A stretch of DNA of 32,535 bases. Source: Pseudomonadota bacterium. GTDB taxonomy: Bacteria; Pseudomonadota; Gammaproteobacteria; Burkholderiales; Chitinibacteraceae. Position numbers and translations under genes: made by a program. The notes under the pieces were generated by a model. The model saw only the letters and a list, made by a program, of their open reading frames with translations. It searched no databases and was not told the DNA's origin. The stretch is taken from positions 1 to 32,535 of the forward strand of contig JAPLQI010000038.1 of assembly GCA_026399755.1 (NCBI GenBank), read 5' to 3'. Shown piece after piece: positions 8,620 through 17,494 of the stretch (within the stretch, counting starts at the first letter, position 1; each line of letters opens with the position of its first letter).

Positions 8620-10881
8620 ATGAAAATTAAGATCATGGCTCAGGCCATTGCCATCAGCATGCTAATCGTTGGCCAACAAGCCCGTGCAGCAGAGGCCCCT
8701 GCCGCCAGCGAAGGCAGTGTGGTGTTTAATCCGCTTAATATTTCTGCAACGGCGATCAATCCTGAGCAAGAAGCACTAGAAAAACCCGGCACTACCAGCA
8801 GCCGTGGCGAAAACATCAAGCTTGAGCCTATAGATCAAATCATGCGCAGCATGCCAGGCACCTACACCCAAATCGATCCGGGCCAAGGCGCAGTCAGCGT
8901 AAATATCCGTGGCATGAGCGGCTTTGGCCGCGTGAATACCATGGTGGACGGCGTCAGCCAAAACTACTACGGCAGCGCTCCTTCCGAGGTTTCTCATGGC
9001 AGTGTTCCAAGCAGCCAGTTTGGTGCACTGATCGATCCTAATTTTATTGTGGGCGTAGATGTTACTCGTGGGGATGAAAAAGGCTCGGCAGGGATTAATG
9101 CTTTAGCAGGTAGTGCCAACTTCCGAACCATCGGTGTAGACGACGTTGTCTTTGCGGGCAACTCATTGGGTTTTAGAAGCAAATTTTCGGCGGGAACCAA
9201 TGGCACCGGGCGCAGCGGAATGATGGCTGTCGCGGGTAAAACAAAAGCATTCACTGATAGCGGCAGTATCGGCATGATGGCCGCCATTAGCAGCAGCTCA
9301 ATTGAGAGCCGTTATAAAAATGCCGAAGGCACGGGCAGCGAAGAGTTTGGGTTTGGCTACAATCAATCCTATAAGCAAAACCCTAAATCGCAATTAGTAA
9401 AGTTAGATATCAAACTTGATGATTTTCATAGCTTCGAATTTTCTGGCCGCCGATATGAAAACAGCTTTACCAAACGAGATATAGAAAGTAACGATTACTA
9501 TATCAAGTATCACTATTCTCCTTATTCCGAGCTGATTGATTTAAACGTGATCGCCAGCAGCGGCCATGGCAATCAAAAATATATGCCGGGCTCATTATTT
9601 ACCTTTACCAATACCAATACAGAAAATAAAGCGGATGCTATTGATATCAATAACACCAGCCGCTTCAGCTTAGGCACGGCCGATGTTTCGTTCAATTACG
9701 GCGGCAAGCTGATGCGTAATCAATATGAGAAGCATGTAGAAAGCCTGATAGAAGACCCGAAGCAAAATCTAGAATCAATTGAAAACAATACCTTTGCACC
9801 GGCAGGTAATCAGCGTATTTCCAGCCTTTACTCTGCATTGCAACTTAATCATGGTATTTTTCAGCTAAATTTAGGCGCAAACTACACCAGCTATAATCTA
9901 ACAGGCTATAAGCCTGCATGTGATGAACGCGTGCAGTGCTTCCCGCAGGGAAGTAGCAATATCTCATTAGAAGAAAGTGGATTTAATCCATCGATTATGC
10001 TGTCTGCCTTTATATCACCTTGGTTCCAGCCTTTTGCCAGCTATGCAAAAACCATGCGCAGCCCGAATCCACAAGAGGTGTTCTTCTCAAATGATGGTGG
10101 TGCATCAATGAATCCCTTTCTTAAGGGCGAAAAATCAGATACCTATCAATTGGGTTTTAACTCAAGTGCCAATGGCTTATTTTTTAAAGAAGATGCTTTA
10201 CGCTTTAAAGCCGTTTACTTCCGAAGCAAGATTAAGGATTATATTGCAAGCCAATCATTCCTTGTCTGCACAGGGGGCCGAAAATGCAGTATGGAAGAAG
10301 TCATTTCCTCGGATTGGACCATTGATAGCGATGACTACATAAGCAATATGCATATCTATGTTAATTCTGCCACTCCGGTTGACACCAGTGGTTTTGAATT
10401 AGAAGCCAATTACGATGCAGGCTTTGCTTATGCTCGCTTATCGTTTAGCCATGAAAACACCAGCCAGCCAACATCCATTGCCAGCGGTTCTTTTGGCGCT
10501 GGTGATATTGGCGATCTGCCAGAAGATTTCTTTAATTTAGATGCAGGTGTACGCTTTTTAGATAAAAAACTGGTGTTTGGTAGCCTTGTTAAATTTACCG
10601 GTACTAATCGAAAACTATCTCCTGATCAGGAATACAACGAAACAAGCGGCGCTTTAGAAAAAGTAAAAAACGAGAAAAACCCTGTTATTGTTGATTTATA
10701 TAGCAATTATCAAATTAGCAAAAATATGTCAGTTAGATTTTCGGTACAAAATCTAATGAACAGAAATTACTCAGAGGCATTAAACCGCCTCAATTCTAAT
10801 CCATCACAATCAAGTAGTGAATCACCCGCCAATACGGCGCGTGGCCGCACTTATTTAGTGGGTGCTGAATTTAGGATGTAA
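8620..10881 (+). CDS. TonB-dependent outer-membrane receptor (heme-type likely)
   Basis: A 753-residue outer-membrane receptor with a signal peptide ending ARA-AE. The N-terminal plug (about residues 45-165) contains VSVNIRGMSGFGRVNTMVDG and GSAGINALAGSANFRT. A long beta-barrel ends NPVIVDLYSNYQISKNMSVRFSVQNLMNRNYSEA and a final aromatic-poor strand YLVGAEFRM. MRSPNPQEVFF and MNPFLKGEKSDTYQLGF resemble the FRAP and NPNL boxes of heme/hemoglobin receptors. I see no histidine between them, although many heme receptors have one there. Two close cysteine pairs (C434/C440 and C550/C556) probably form disulfides in surface loops. A GAGGAA ribosome site precedes the ATG. Heme or heme-protein uptake is favoured by ChaN next door. 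A siderophore or other metal ligand cannot be excluded. Confidence 0.9.
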   Translation: MKIKIMAQAIAISMLIVGQQARAAEAPAASEGSVVFNPLNISATAINPEQEALEKPGTTSSRGENIKLEPIDQIMRSMPGTYTQIDPGQGAVSVNIRGMSGFGRVNTMVDGVSQNYYGSAPSEVSHGSVPSSQFGALIDPNFIVGVDVTRGDEKGSAGINALAGSANFRTIGVDDVVFAGNSLGFRSKFSAGTNGTGRSGMMAVAGKTKAFTDSGSIGMMAAISSSSIESRYKNAEGTGSEEFGFGYNQSYKQNPKSQLVKLDIKLDDFHSFEFSGRRYENSFTKRDIESNDYYIKYHYSPYSELIDLNVIASSGHGNQKYMPGSLFTFTNTNTENKADAIDINNTSRFSLGTADVSFNYGGKLMRNQYEKHVESLIEDPKQNLESIENNTFAPAGNQRISSLYSALQLNHGIFQLNLGANYTSYNLTGYKPACDERVQCFPQGSSNISLEESGFNPSIMLSAFISPWFQPFASYAKTMRSPNPQEVFFSNDGGASMNPFLKGEKSDTYQLGFNSSANGLFFKEDALRFKAVYFRSKIKDYIASQSFLVCTGGRKCSMEEVISSDWTIDSDDYISNMHIYVNSATPVDTSGFELEANYDAGFAYARLSFSHENTSQPTSIASGSFGAGDIGDLPEDFFNLDAGVRFLDKKLVFGSLVKFTGTNRKLSPDQEYNETSGALEKVKNEKNPVIVDLYSNYQISKNMSVRFSVQNLMNRNYSEALNRLNSNPSQSSSESPANTARGRTYLVGAEFRM

Positions 10882-10917
10882 AAAAAAGGCCAGAAACTTT
10901 GTTTCTGGCCTTTTTTT
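10881..10917. terminator. Bidirectional intrinsic terminator
   Basis: GGCCAGAAAC (10888-10897), loop TTT, GTTTCTGGCC (10901-10910), with a T7 run on the right and an A-run on the left that is a T-run for the opposite strand. It lies between the convergent receptor gene and the 10943-11686 gene and can serve both. Confidence 0.92.
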
Positions 10918-10942
10918 AAACGTGGCTGATGAAAGATTGTGC

Positions 10943-11686
10943 TTATTGGTGTTTACGCAATTCTTCTTTCACCAACTCTTCCACACGTGGCAACAACTTC
11001 TGCTCAATTTCTACAGTCATATCGCTCATTAAGCGGCGTAACGTATCTTCATAAAAATTGCTCATTAAGCTAGCAAAATGCTGGCGAGTCAGTTGTTCAA
11101 CTTCGGTGGCAATTTCGACGCCAAGCTGCGCTGCGACTGTGGCGCTTAACTCGGCAATGGCTCGCTCGCTAAGTAGAGCTGGCTCAGCCTGAATCGCTAA
11201 TGGCTGCATATTGGGCTCAGCGGCGGGCGAATCAAAGAGTTGATCGTCGTCCCACTCCGCATCATTGGTAATACTGATCAATTGTATCGGGGCACTTGCT
11301 TCAACTACGGCAAGCTGGGGAGCGGCAACTGCGTCTGGTATTTTCTCTTCTTCCCATGAGGCTCCCCAAGGATTGGCTTGGGAAAGAACGGCCAAATCAA
11401 GCAAAGGTAAATCGAGAAATTCTGCCACGGGCTGTGGGCTGCTCATGGCTACAGGCTCAAAGAGTGGCTGCTCAGTTAGCTCAATCAACACAGCCTCCTC
11501 AGCAAACTCTTCTGGCGGAAACATTAATACATCGCCATCAGCCTGTTCATCCACCGCCTCGGTCAACACGGGAATATCGTCAGCCTCATCAAGCAAGGTA
11601 GGGATATTTTCAGCGCCACCTCGATGTCGCGCCAAAAGCGCGTCCATTTTGTCAAACAAGGGGCTGCTTTCAGACTCGCGACTCAT
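10943..11686 (-). CDS. Acidic hypothetical protein downstream of holC
   Basis: A 247-residue protein of unknown function. The N-terminal two thirds are acidic and probably disordered, with short motifs IPTLLDEADDIPVLTEAV. The C-terminal part (about 165-247) is predicted helical and charged (ELSATVAAQLGVEIATEVEQL to VEELVKEELRKHQ). Its ATG overlaps the holC stop by 4 bp, so the two are translationally coupled. In Burkholderiales a DUF2486 gene holds this place after holC, and the IPVLTE-like start resembles it. I treat this as a probable distant match, not a firm one. No signal peptide or membrane segment is seen. Confidence 0.8.
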   Translation of the reverse strand: MSRESESSPLFDKMDALLARHRGGAENIPTLLDEADDIPVLTEAVDEQADGDVLMFPPEEFAEEAVLIELTEQPLFEPVAMSSPQPVAEFLDLPLLDLAVLSQANPWGASWEEEKIPDAVAAPQLAVVEASAPIQLISITNDAEWDDDQLFDSPAAEPNMQPLAIQAEPALLSERAIAELSATVAAQLGVEIATEVEQLTRQHFASLMSNFYEDTLRRLMSDMTVEIEQKLLPRVEELVKEELRKHQ

Positions 11687-12108
11687 GCCCTATCCATCAT
11701 ATCGAAAGAAGTAGGCTTAAAGCCCTGAGCAACATAGGCTTTCCAGCGCTCACGCGCCAAAGTACGCGCCTCTTCATCAATGGAAACCACTTCAATCACC
11801 CGCTGATAACGCTCAAAGCCCGGTGGCAAACCATTGGTCCAGTTAAACAGCAGTTGCCGAGCAGGCAAAATCTCAGGGCGGTAATCCAACACAATCGGCG
11901 TATCCGCAACAATAGCGGCATCGGCAGCGCAATGCGGTAAAAAGCCAGTCTGCGGCACTTCCCACAGCAAACCATCCAGCGCAGCAGTCGCCGCCTGACT
12001 ATCAGTCAGAATATTGATACTTAAGCGCTTTGCTAAGGCTTTGCTCACCAACTGGCAAAGCGCATGCTCACGATTAGGGACATTGAAGTAGAAGGAAATT
12101 TCAGTCAT
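11683..12108 (-). CDS. holC: DNA polymerase III chi subunit
   Basis: 141 residues, the usual length for HolC, the clamp-loader accessory protein that links the replicase to SSB. The sequence MTEISFYFNVPNREHALCQLV at the N-terminus is characteristic. So are the central GFLPHCAADA and VLDYRPEILP segments and the C-terminal VIEVVSIDEEARTLARERWKAY. It follows pepA on the same strand, as in other betaproteobacteria, but 418 bp away because of a repeat element. Confidence 0.93.
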   Translation of the reverse strand: MTEISFYFNVPNREHALCQLVSKALAKRLSINILTDSQAATAALDGLLWEVPQTGFLPHCAADAAIVADTPIVLDYRPEILPARQLLFNWTNGLPPGFERYQRVIEVVSIDEEARTLARERWKAYVAQGFKPTSFDMMDRA

Positions 12109-12147
12109 TGACCATTTCTAAGGATTACAGCTGTAAATCAAGGCATC

Positions 12148-12517
12148 GTAGGGCGGGGAAACCCCATATGCGCTAAGTAATTTGCTTTTGTATCAGCAAA
12201 CAACGAAAAAACATAATAACCACGCTCTCCGCATAGGGCTTTAAAGTCCCCTTGAAACACGCCGTAGAGAGGAACAAGCGGGGCGGGGTTTCGGCAAGGG
12301 AGCGAGGCAGCGAGCCAATCCCGCCCGCCGCCGACTCGATTGTCCGCAGCGGAGGGGCCTTCGTGTTTCGTGGGGCGGCCTTCTTTTGGTTCTTTTCTTG
12401 GCCGTTCAAGAAAAGAACGCCCCCGCGGTGGCTACCGCTCCAAAATCAATGTGCCGAAGGCACTAAAAAGAACTTTTTGACTTTGGATTAGCGCAAATGA
12501 GGTGAAACCCGCCCTAC
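12148..12517. repeat. Long MITE-like repeat, family A copy 1 (pepA-holC gap)
   Basis: A 370 bp element with imperfect terminal inverted repeats of about 30 bp: the left end GTAGGGCGGG...ATGCGCTAA, and on the opposite strand the right end GTAGGGCGGG...TTGCGCTAA. The interior is about 85 percent or more alike by eye to 27148-27560. It contains a conserved GC-rich core and a run of hairpins near its right end. There is no transposase and no clear target duplication. A short open frame at 12252-12491 runs through it but is not treated as a gene. Confidence 0.85.
12389..12418. ncRNA. Conserved hairpin in long repeat, copy 1
   Basis: A 12 bp stem (12389-12400 with 12407-12418) around the loop GCCGTT. 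The copy at 27432-27463 has the same loop and the stem is kept by paired changes. Further small hairpins follow in both copies: GCGGT-GGCT-ACCGC and GTGCC-GAA-GGCAC. This suggests a folded transcript or DNA structure. Expression is not shown. Confidence 0.45.
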
Positions 12518-12526
12518 AAACCCAAC

Positions 12527-13996
12527 TTATTTCTTTTTAGCTGCCGCACGCTGGCTTAAAAACTCTACCAACAATGGCACCGGACGGCCTGTTGCACCTT
12601 TTGCTGCGCCAGACTTATGTGCCACACCCGCGATATCCAAGTGAGCCCATGTGTATTCCTTAGTAAAGCGGCTAAGGAAGGCAGCAGCGGTGATCGATCC
12701 AGCAGCACGGCCACCAATATTAGCCATATCGGCAAAATTGGATTTCAGCTGCTCTTGGTAATCATCCCACAGCGGCATGCGCCATGTTTTGTCACCCGTT
12801 TCGCGTGAGGCTTTGATCAAGTCATCGGCCAATTGGTCATTGGTGGTGAATAAACCGCTCGCCACATGGCCCAGACCAATAATAATTGCACCGGTCAGTG
12901 TAGCGATATCGATCACCAGCTCTGGCTCGTAGCGTGCAACGTAAGTTAGCGCATCGCACAGAATCAAGCGGCCTTCGGCATCGGTGTTCAAGATTTCAAT
13001 CGTTTGGCCGCTCATCGAAGTCACGATGTCGCCCGGCTTAACGGCATTGCTGGAAGGCATGTTTTCGCAAGTTGGGATCACGCCAACCACATTGATCGGC
13101 AGGCCTTGTTCGGCAATCGCGCGAATCACGCCCATTACCGTGGCAGCGCCGCACATATCAAACTTCATTTCATCCATCTCTGCGCCGGGCTTGAGCGAGA
13201 TACCACCCGAATCAAAGGTAATGCCTTTACCGACCAGCACCACAGGTTTTTCTGATTTCTTGCCACCTTGGTATTCAAGGCAGATCAGCTTAGGCGGCTC
13301 GATGCTGCCTTGGGCTACTGACAAGAATGAGCCCATGCCAAGCGCTTCCATTTCTGGTTTTTCCAGCACGGTGCATTTCATTTTGTAGCTGGCAGCCAAC
13401 AGATGCGCTGCATTAGCCAAATAGGTAGGCGTACAAATATTGCCTGGTAGATTACCCAAATCACGGGTTAAATTCATACCGTGGCCAAGAGCAACACCGG
13501 CTTGCAGGCCATTTTCGGCTTTTTCTACTTCGGATTTTTTGCTTACGGCAATATTTACAGCAGTCAGAACAGGAGCGGCTTCAGGCTCAGATTTAAACTG
13601 CACAAAACGATAGCTTTCAAAAACCAGTGCTTGAGCGATAATGGCAACGGCATCTTTCAGACCGATTGCTTTTGCAGCAGCCAAGGCTAAGAAAATATCT
13701 GCAGAAGTGGATTTACCCGCCACTAAAGCTTTAGCCGCAGCAAGCGCTGCCTTACGTAGCGCATCTGCATCAAGCTTTTGCTCATCGCCTAGCTGTACTA
13801 ATAAAACACGGCGGCCTGGCAAGGGAATATATAAAGTGGAGCCAACGCTATCGCCCAATTCATTGCAGGTTTCTGCCAACCAACCGTCTTTGTCCAAACC
13901 CGCTGCAAGTGGAGCAAGTTGTGTACCAAACACCGGCAGCACTAGACAATCCGCTGCTGTTTTTTCGGGGACAGATAGATTTATGCTAAATTCCAT
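12527..13996 (-). CDS. pepA: Leucyl aminopeptidase (M17)
   Basis: A 489-residue cytosolic dinuclear-metal aminopeptidase that removes N-terminal residues from peptides. The C-terminal catalytic domain is intact: VGKGITFDSGGISLKPG gives K257 and D262, MKFDMCGAA gives D280, and NTDAEGRL gives D339 and E341. All are offset by 13 from the E. coli numbering. The N-terminal domain is present at normal length. E. coli PepA also binds DNA in Xer recombination and car regulation, but nothing here speaks to that. It is divergent from lptF, with 83 bp between the start codons, which must hold both promoters. Confidence 0.97.
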   Translation of the reverse strand: MEFSINLSVPEKTAADCLVLPVFGTQLAPLAAGLDKDGWLAETCNELGDSVGSTLYIPLPGRRVLLVQLGDEQKLDADALRKAALAAAKALVAGKSTSADIFLALAAAKAIGLKDAVAIIAQALVFESYRFVQFKSEPEAAPVLTAVNIAVSKKSEVEKAENGLQAGVALGHGMNLTRDLGNLPGNICTPTYLANAAHLLAASYKMKCTVLEKPEMEALGMGSFLSVAQGSIEPPKLICLEYQGGKKSEKPVVLVGKGITFDSGGISLKPGAEMDEMKFDMCGAATVMGVIRAIAEQGLPINVVGVIPTCENMPSSNAVKPGDIVTSMSGQTIEILNTDAEGRLILCDALTYVARYEPELVIDIATLTGAIIIGLGHVASGLFTTNDQLADDLIKASRETGDKTWRMPLWDDYQEQLKSNFADMANIGGRAAGSITAAAFLSRFTKEYTWAHLDIAGVAHKSGAAKGATGRPVPLLVEFLSQRAAAKKK

Positions 13997-14079
13997 TATT
14001 GCTTCCTATTGCTAAGTTTAAAGGCCGCGAAAATTTCGCTCGATTATTTCCTAGTACCCCCGCAAAGTCAAAAACGCCC

Positions 14080-15138
14080 ATGCTGTTTCGTAAAAGCCTA
14101 ATTCAAGAAATGTCCTGGGTCGCCCTTGGGGCCTTCTTCGTGTTGCTCATGTTGATCATGACAACGCAAATTGTACGCCTGCTCGGCCAAGCCGCCATTG
14201 GTGCTCTCGCTAGTTCTGCGGTCTGGGCCATGATGGGCTTCGCTGCTGTGCGCTATCTGCCCATTCTGTTATCACTCATGCTGTTCTTTTCGATACTGGC
14301 CGTGTTAACTCGGCTCTGGAAAGACCATGAAATGGTGATTTGGTTTGTCAGTGGCCGCTCCATTGTGAGCTTTATCCGGCCTGTCCTCGAATTTACCATA
14401 CCTGTAGTCATTCTTATTGCGCTGCTATCGTTGGTTCTTTCACCTTGGGCCTTAGAAAAAGGCCAAGAGTACAAAGAAAAATCACTTTCACGTCAGGAAG
14501 TCACTCAGGTCGCCCCTGGTGTATTTAGGGAATCTCCTGCGGCTGATCGAGTTTATTTTGTTGAGAATTTCACCGGCGGCAATGGCAATAATGTCTTTGT
14601 ACAATTACGCCGCGACGATAAATTAACCGTGATTTTGGCGGAAAAAGGCGGTCTTTATCTGGATAGCGATGGCTCTCGTTGGCTATGGCTAGCCAAGGGC
14701 AAGTCTTATGAAGGGCTGCCCGGTACGGCATCTTACGAAATGCTGGAGTTTGAAAATGCTCGGCTGCGTATTGAGGCAGGTGAAAACCCGCGCTCCAGCC
14801 CATCCACACAGGCCACCAGCACCATGGCGCTTTGGGATAGTAGCCTGCCCGAGCACAAGGCCGAATTAGCTTGGCGAATAGCGATCCCCATTTCGGCGCT
14901 CATTCTTAGCTTGGCAGCCATTCCTTTGGCATTTTTCAACCCACGTGGTGGGCGAGCTTCTAATTTATTGGTCGCCGTCTTTTCCTACTTCTTTTATTAC
15001 AACTGCATCAATATTGCACAGGCTTGGCTGAGCGACGGCAAAGTGCCAGCGATGCTCGGCATGTGGCCGCTACACGCAATAGCGGCGTTGATTACACTGA
15101 GCCTATTTGCTTGGCGCAGTAAGTTGCGAGGCCATTGA
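14080..15138 (+). CDS. lptF: LPS export permease LptF
   Basis: An inner-membrane half of the LptB2FG ABC exporter that extracts lipopolysaccharide and passes it to LptC. 352 residues from the ATG at 14080 (MLFRKSLIQEMSWVALGAFF). An upstream in-frame ATG at 13999 would add 27 residues without membrane character and would crowd the pepA start, so it is rejected. It shows the family plan of three N-terminal helices, a periplasmic beta-jellyroll (about residues 120-255, with GVFRESPAADRVYFVEN) and three C-terminal helices. The stop lies 1 bp before lptG. Confidence 0.95.
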   Translation: MLFRKSLIQEMSWVALGAFFVLLMLIMTTQIVRLLGQAAIGALASSAVWAMMGFAAVRYLPILLSLMLFFSILAVLTRLWKDHEMVIWFVSGRSIVSFIRPVLEFTIPVVILIALLSLVLSPWALEKGQEYKEKSLSRQEVTQVAPGVFRESPAADRVYFVENFTGGNGNNVFVQLRRDDKLTVILAEKGGLYLDSDGSRWLWLAKGKSYEGLPGTASYEMLEFENARLRIEAGENPRSSPSTQATSTMALWDSSLPEHKAELAWRIAIPISALILSLAAIPLAFFNPRGGRASNLLVAVFSYFFYYNCINIAQAWLSDGKVPAMLGMWPLHAIAALITLSLFAWRSKLRGH

Positions 15139-15139
15139 A

Positions 15140-16219
15140 ATGAGTTTGTTATCTCGCTATTTAATGCGTGAATTATCGCTGTTTATTTTATTTGCCCTGA
15201 TTGGCCTACTGGGCCTTTACACTTTTTTTGATCTTATTGCCGAGCTAACCGATCTAGGGATAGGCGGCTATCGCCTTAGCGATGCGCTCATTTACGTGGC
15301 CCTACGTGCCCCCGCCAATGCTTATGAGCTGCTCCCTATTGCCGTGCTGATTGGTGGCATCTTTGGGCTATCGCATTTATCTGGCTCGTCCGAGCTAACC
15401 GTCATCCGCGCTTCGGGTGTATCGCTCAAGCGCCTCTTACTCTGGCTTTGCCTGATCGGTGCATTTTATGGCGTGATTACCCTGCTCTTGGGTGAATACA
15501 TTGCCCCTGCAGGCAAACGCATGGCCAATCAGCATCGCTTAGCCGCCACGCAATCCATGCTAGTGGGTGATTTCCGATCCGGCGTATGGATTAAAGACGG
15601 CAAGCAAATTGTAAATATCGGCGAGATGCTGCCCGACCTCACCGTGGTGAATGCGCGGATTTATGAGTTTGGCAAAACACTGACATTAGATCGGGTGATC
15701 GAAGGGCATAACGGCCGCTTTCAAAGCAAAGGCAACTGGACGCTGCAAAAAGCCACCGTCACCCAGTTTTTACCTGAGCACGCAGGCGTTGTACTGACAA
15801 AACCCGCTGTATTTAATTGGCAAACGTCGATTTCCCCAGCCATGCTCGCGGTGCTGCTGGTAGAGCCTGCCCAGATGTCGGCCACCTCTTTACTCAGCTA
15901 TATCGATCACTTAAAGCGCAATAAACAAAAAACTTCACGCTACGAGCTGGCGCTGTGGGGCAAATTATTTTATCCCCTCGCCTGTTTATCTATGGTGCTC
16001 ATCGCCCTGCCCTTTGCCCAAAGCCAGCGCCGCAGCAGCAATGCGGGTGTACGTGTTTTTATCGGCATTGCTTGTGGTTTGATATTTCACTTTGCCAATC
16101 AGATCGTGGTGTATTTAGGCGATTTATATAGCTGGCCACCGCCGATAGTGGTTTCCATCCCCACCCTGCTTTTTCTATCCGCAGCGGCTTTTATGCTGTG
16201 GCGACAAGAGCGGCGCTAA
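15140..16219 (+). CDS. lptG: LPS export permease LptG
   Basis: Partner of LptF in the LPS transport ATPase, 359 residues. The start at 15140 (MSLLSRYLMRELSLFILFAL) is chosen because it follows the lptF stop by one base and matches the family N-terminus. The in-frame ATG at 15107 lies inside lptF. Helices flank a periplasmic domain (about 135-250, with GDFRSGVWIKDGKQIVNIGEM). The last part has ALPFAQSQRRSSNAGVRVFIGIACGL, a typical LptG segment. lptC, lptA and lptB are not in the window. Confidence 0.95.
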   Translation: MSLLSRYLMRELSLFILFALIGLLGLYTFFDLIAELTDLGIGGYRLSDALIYVALRAPANAYELLPIAVLIGGIFGLSHLSGSSELTVIRASGVSLKRLLLWLCLIGAFYGVITLLLGEYIAPAGKRMANQHRLAATQSMLVGDFRSGVWIKDGKQIVNIGEMLPDLTVVNARIYEFGKTLTLDRVIEGHNGRFQSKGNWTLQKATVTQFLPEHAGVVLTKPAVFNWQTSISPAMLAVLLVEPAQMSATSLLSYIDHLKRNKQKTSRYELALWGKLFYPLACLSMVLIALPFAQSQRRSSNAGVRVFIGIACGLIFHFANQIVVYLGDLYSWPPPIVVSIPTLLFLSAAAFMLWRQERR

Positions 16220-16243
16220 GTAACAATCAATGTGTAAGCTAGC

Positions 16244-16270
16244 TTGCTCATGATTTAGGCAAGCTACCCA
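16244..16270 (+). promoter_or_regulatory. Stem between lptG and galE
   Basis: TAGCTTGC and GCAAGCTA form an 8 bp stem around an 11-base loop in the short gap before galE. There is no T-run, so termination is unlikely. A good AGGAGA ribosome site for galE follows downstream. Confidence 0.3.
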
Positions 16271-16293
16271 CTCGATACATCCAGGAGATTTCC

Positions 16294-17304
16294 ATGCACG
16301 TTTTACTGACCGGTGGTGCGGGTTATATTGGCTCGCATACCTATATCGAATTGCTTGCAGCTGGCTTTAAACCGGTTATTTTTGATAACTTTTATAATGC
16401 TAAGCCAGAAGTTCTGAATCGCATCGCCACCATCACCGGCCAAGCAGCCGAATATGTGGAAGGCGATGTGCGCGATGCTGCGGCTTTAAAAGCACTGTTT
16501 CAGCGCTATGACTTTAGCGCCGTCATTCACTTTGCAGGCCTGAAAGCTGTTGGCGAATCAGTTGAAAAACCACTGATGTATTACGACAACAATGTAGTGG
16601 GCACCCAGCGCCTGCTTGAAGCCATGCAGGATGCTGGCGTTAAAAACCTAGTGTTCTCATCCAGCGCCACCGTTTATGGTGACCCGCACGCTGTACCGAT
16701 TACCGAAGATTTCCCACTATCTGCCACCAATCCTTATGGCCGCTCCAAGCTGATGGTTGAAGATATCGTCCGTGATATTTTTAGAGCGGACGCCAGCTGG
16801 AACTTTGCCCTGCTGCGTTATTTCAACCCTGTTGGCGCGCATATTTCTGGCCTAATTGGTGAAGACCCACAGGGTATTCCAAACAATCTGATGCCTTTTG
16901 TAGCCCAAGTAGCAGTTGGTAAACGCGAAAAACTATCCGTGTTTGGTAACGACTATCCAACTCCTGATGGCACCGGCGTACGCGATTATATCCACGTAGT
17001 CGATCTAGCCCGTGGTCATGTCAAAGCCCTGCAAAAGCTGGCAACAGCCCCAGGCTTAGTGACCGTCAATCTAGGTACGGGAGTTGGTTATTCTGTACTG
17101 GATATGGTTAAAGCCTTTGAAAAAGCCTCAGGCAAAGCCGTGCCTTACCAAATTGTGCCGCGCCGCGCTGGCGACATCGCAGCCTGCTATGCCAACCCAG
17201 CATCAGCGCTGGCCGTATTAGGCTGGAAGGCAGAAAAAACGCTAGACGATATGTGCCAAGACAGCTGGAAATGGCAGAGTCAAAACCCAAATGGCTTTAA
17301 TTAA
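16294..17304 (+). CDS. galE: UDP-glucose 4-epimerase
   Basis: A 336-residue extended short-chain dehydrogenase that interconverts UDP-glucose and UDP-galactose using bound NAD. The glycine-rich NAD motif GGAGYIGSH is at residues 7-15. Catalytic Ser124 lies in SSSATVYG, and Tyr148 and Lys152 in NPYGRSK. The C-terminal substrate region [10 protein letters not shown]-type (here [14 protein letters not shown]) and [13 protein letters not shown] are standard. AGGAGA lies just before the ATG. With the flippase and glycosyltransferases 5 kb downstream it probably supplies UDP-galactose for surface glycans, although the genes are not in one operon. Confidence 0.96.
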   Translation: MHVLLTGGAGYIGSHTYIELLAAGFKPVIFDNFYNAKPEVLNRIATITGQAAEYVEGDVRDAAALKALFQRYDFSAVIHFAGLKAVGESVEKPLMYYDNNVVGTQRLLEAMQDAGVKNLVFSSSATVYGDPHAVPITEDFPLSATNPYGRSKLMVEDIVRDIFRADASWNFALLRYFNPVGAHISGLIGEDPQGIPNNLMPFVAQVAVGKREKLSVFGNDYPTPDGTGVRDYIHVVDLARGHVKALQKLATAPGLVTVNLGTGVGYSVLDMVKAFEKASGKAVPYQIVPRRAGDIAACYANPASALAVLGWKAEKTLDDMCQDSWKWQSQNPNGFN

Positions 17305-17314
17305 TAGCTAACAT

Positions 17315-17347
17315 AAAACAAAGGCGCATTTAATGCGCCTTTGTTTT
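17315..17347 (+). terminator. Intrinsic terminator after galE
   Basis: AAAACAAAGGCGCATT and AATGCGCCTTTGTTTT form a near-continuous 16 bp stem with a GC-rich middle and T-rich 3' side, 11 bp after the galE stop. Confidence 0.88.
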
Positions 17348-17494
17348 ATAAAAAATACGCGTCAAAATATAAAAAATCTATTTAAATATTTTATATCATT
17401 CATTTAATAAATTGAGCTATGACTTATCCTGTTTAAGATGCCTTATCAATCGATATAAAGCCATTAAAAAGCGATACACTAAAAAATAAACCCC

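Noticed and set aside
12252-12491. 79-residue open frame in the long repeat, with an N-terminal half like that of 27297-27566
   Set aside because: The similarity follows from DNA repeat identity. The frames diverge after an indel, the composition is odd, and the compensatory changes protect a hairpin and not the reading frame.
13999-14079. Longer lptF start at 13999
   Set aside because: The added 27 residues lack membrane character and overlap the pepA-lptF promoter space. The MLFRKSL start matches the family.
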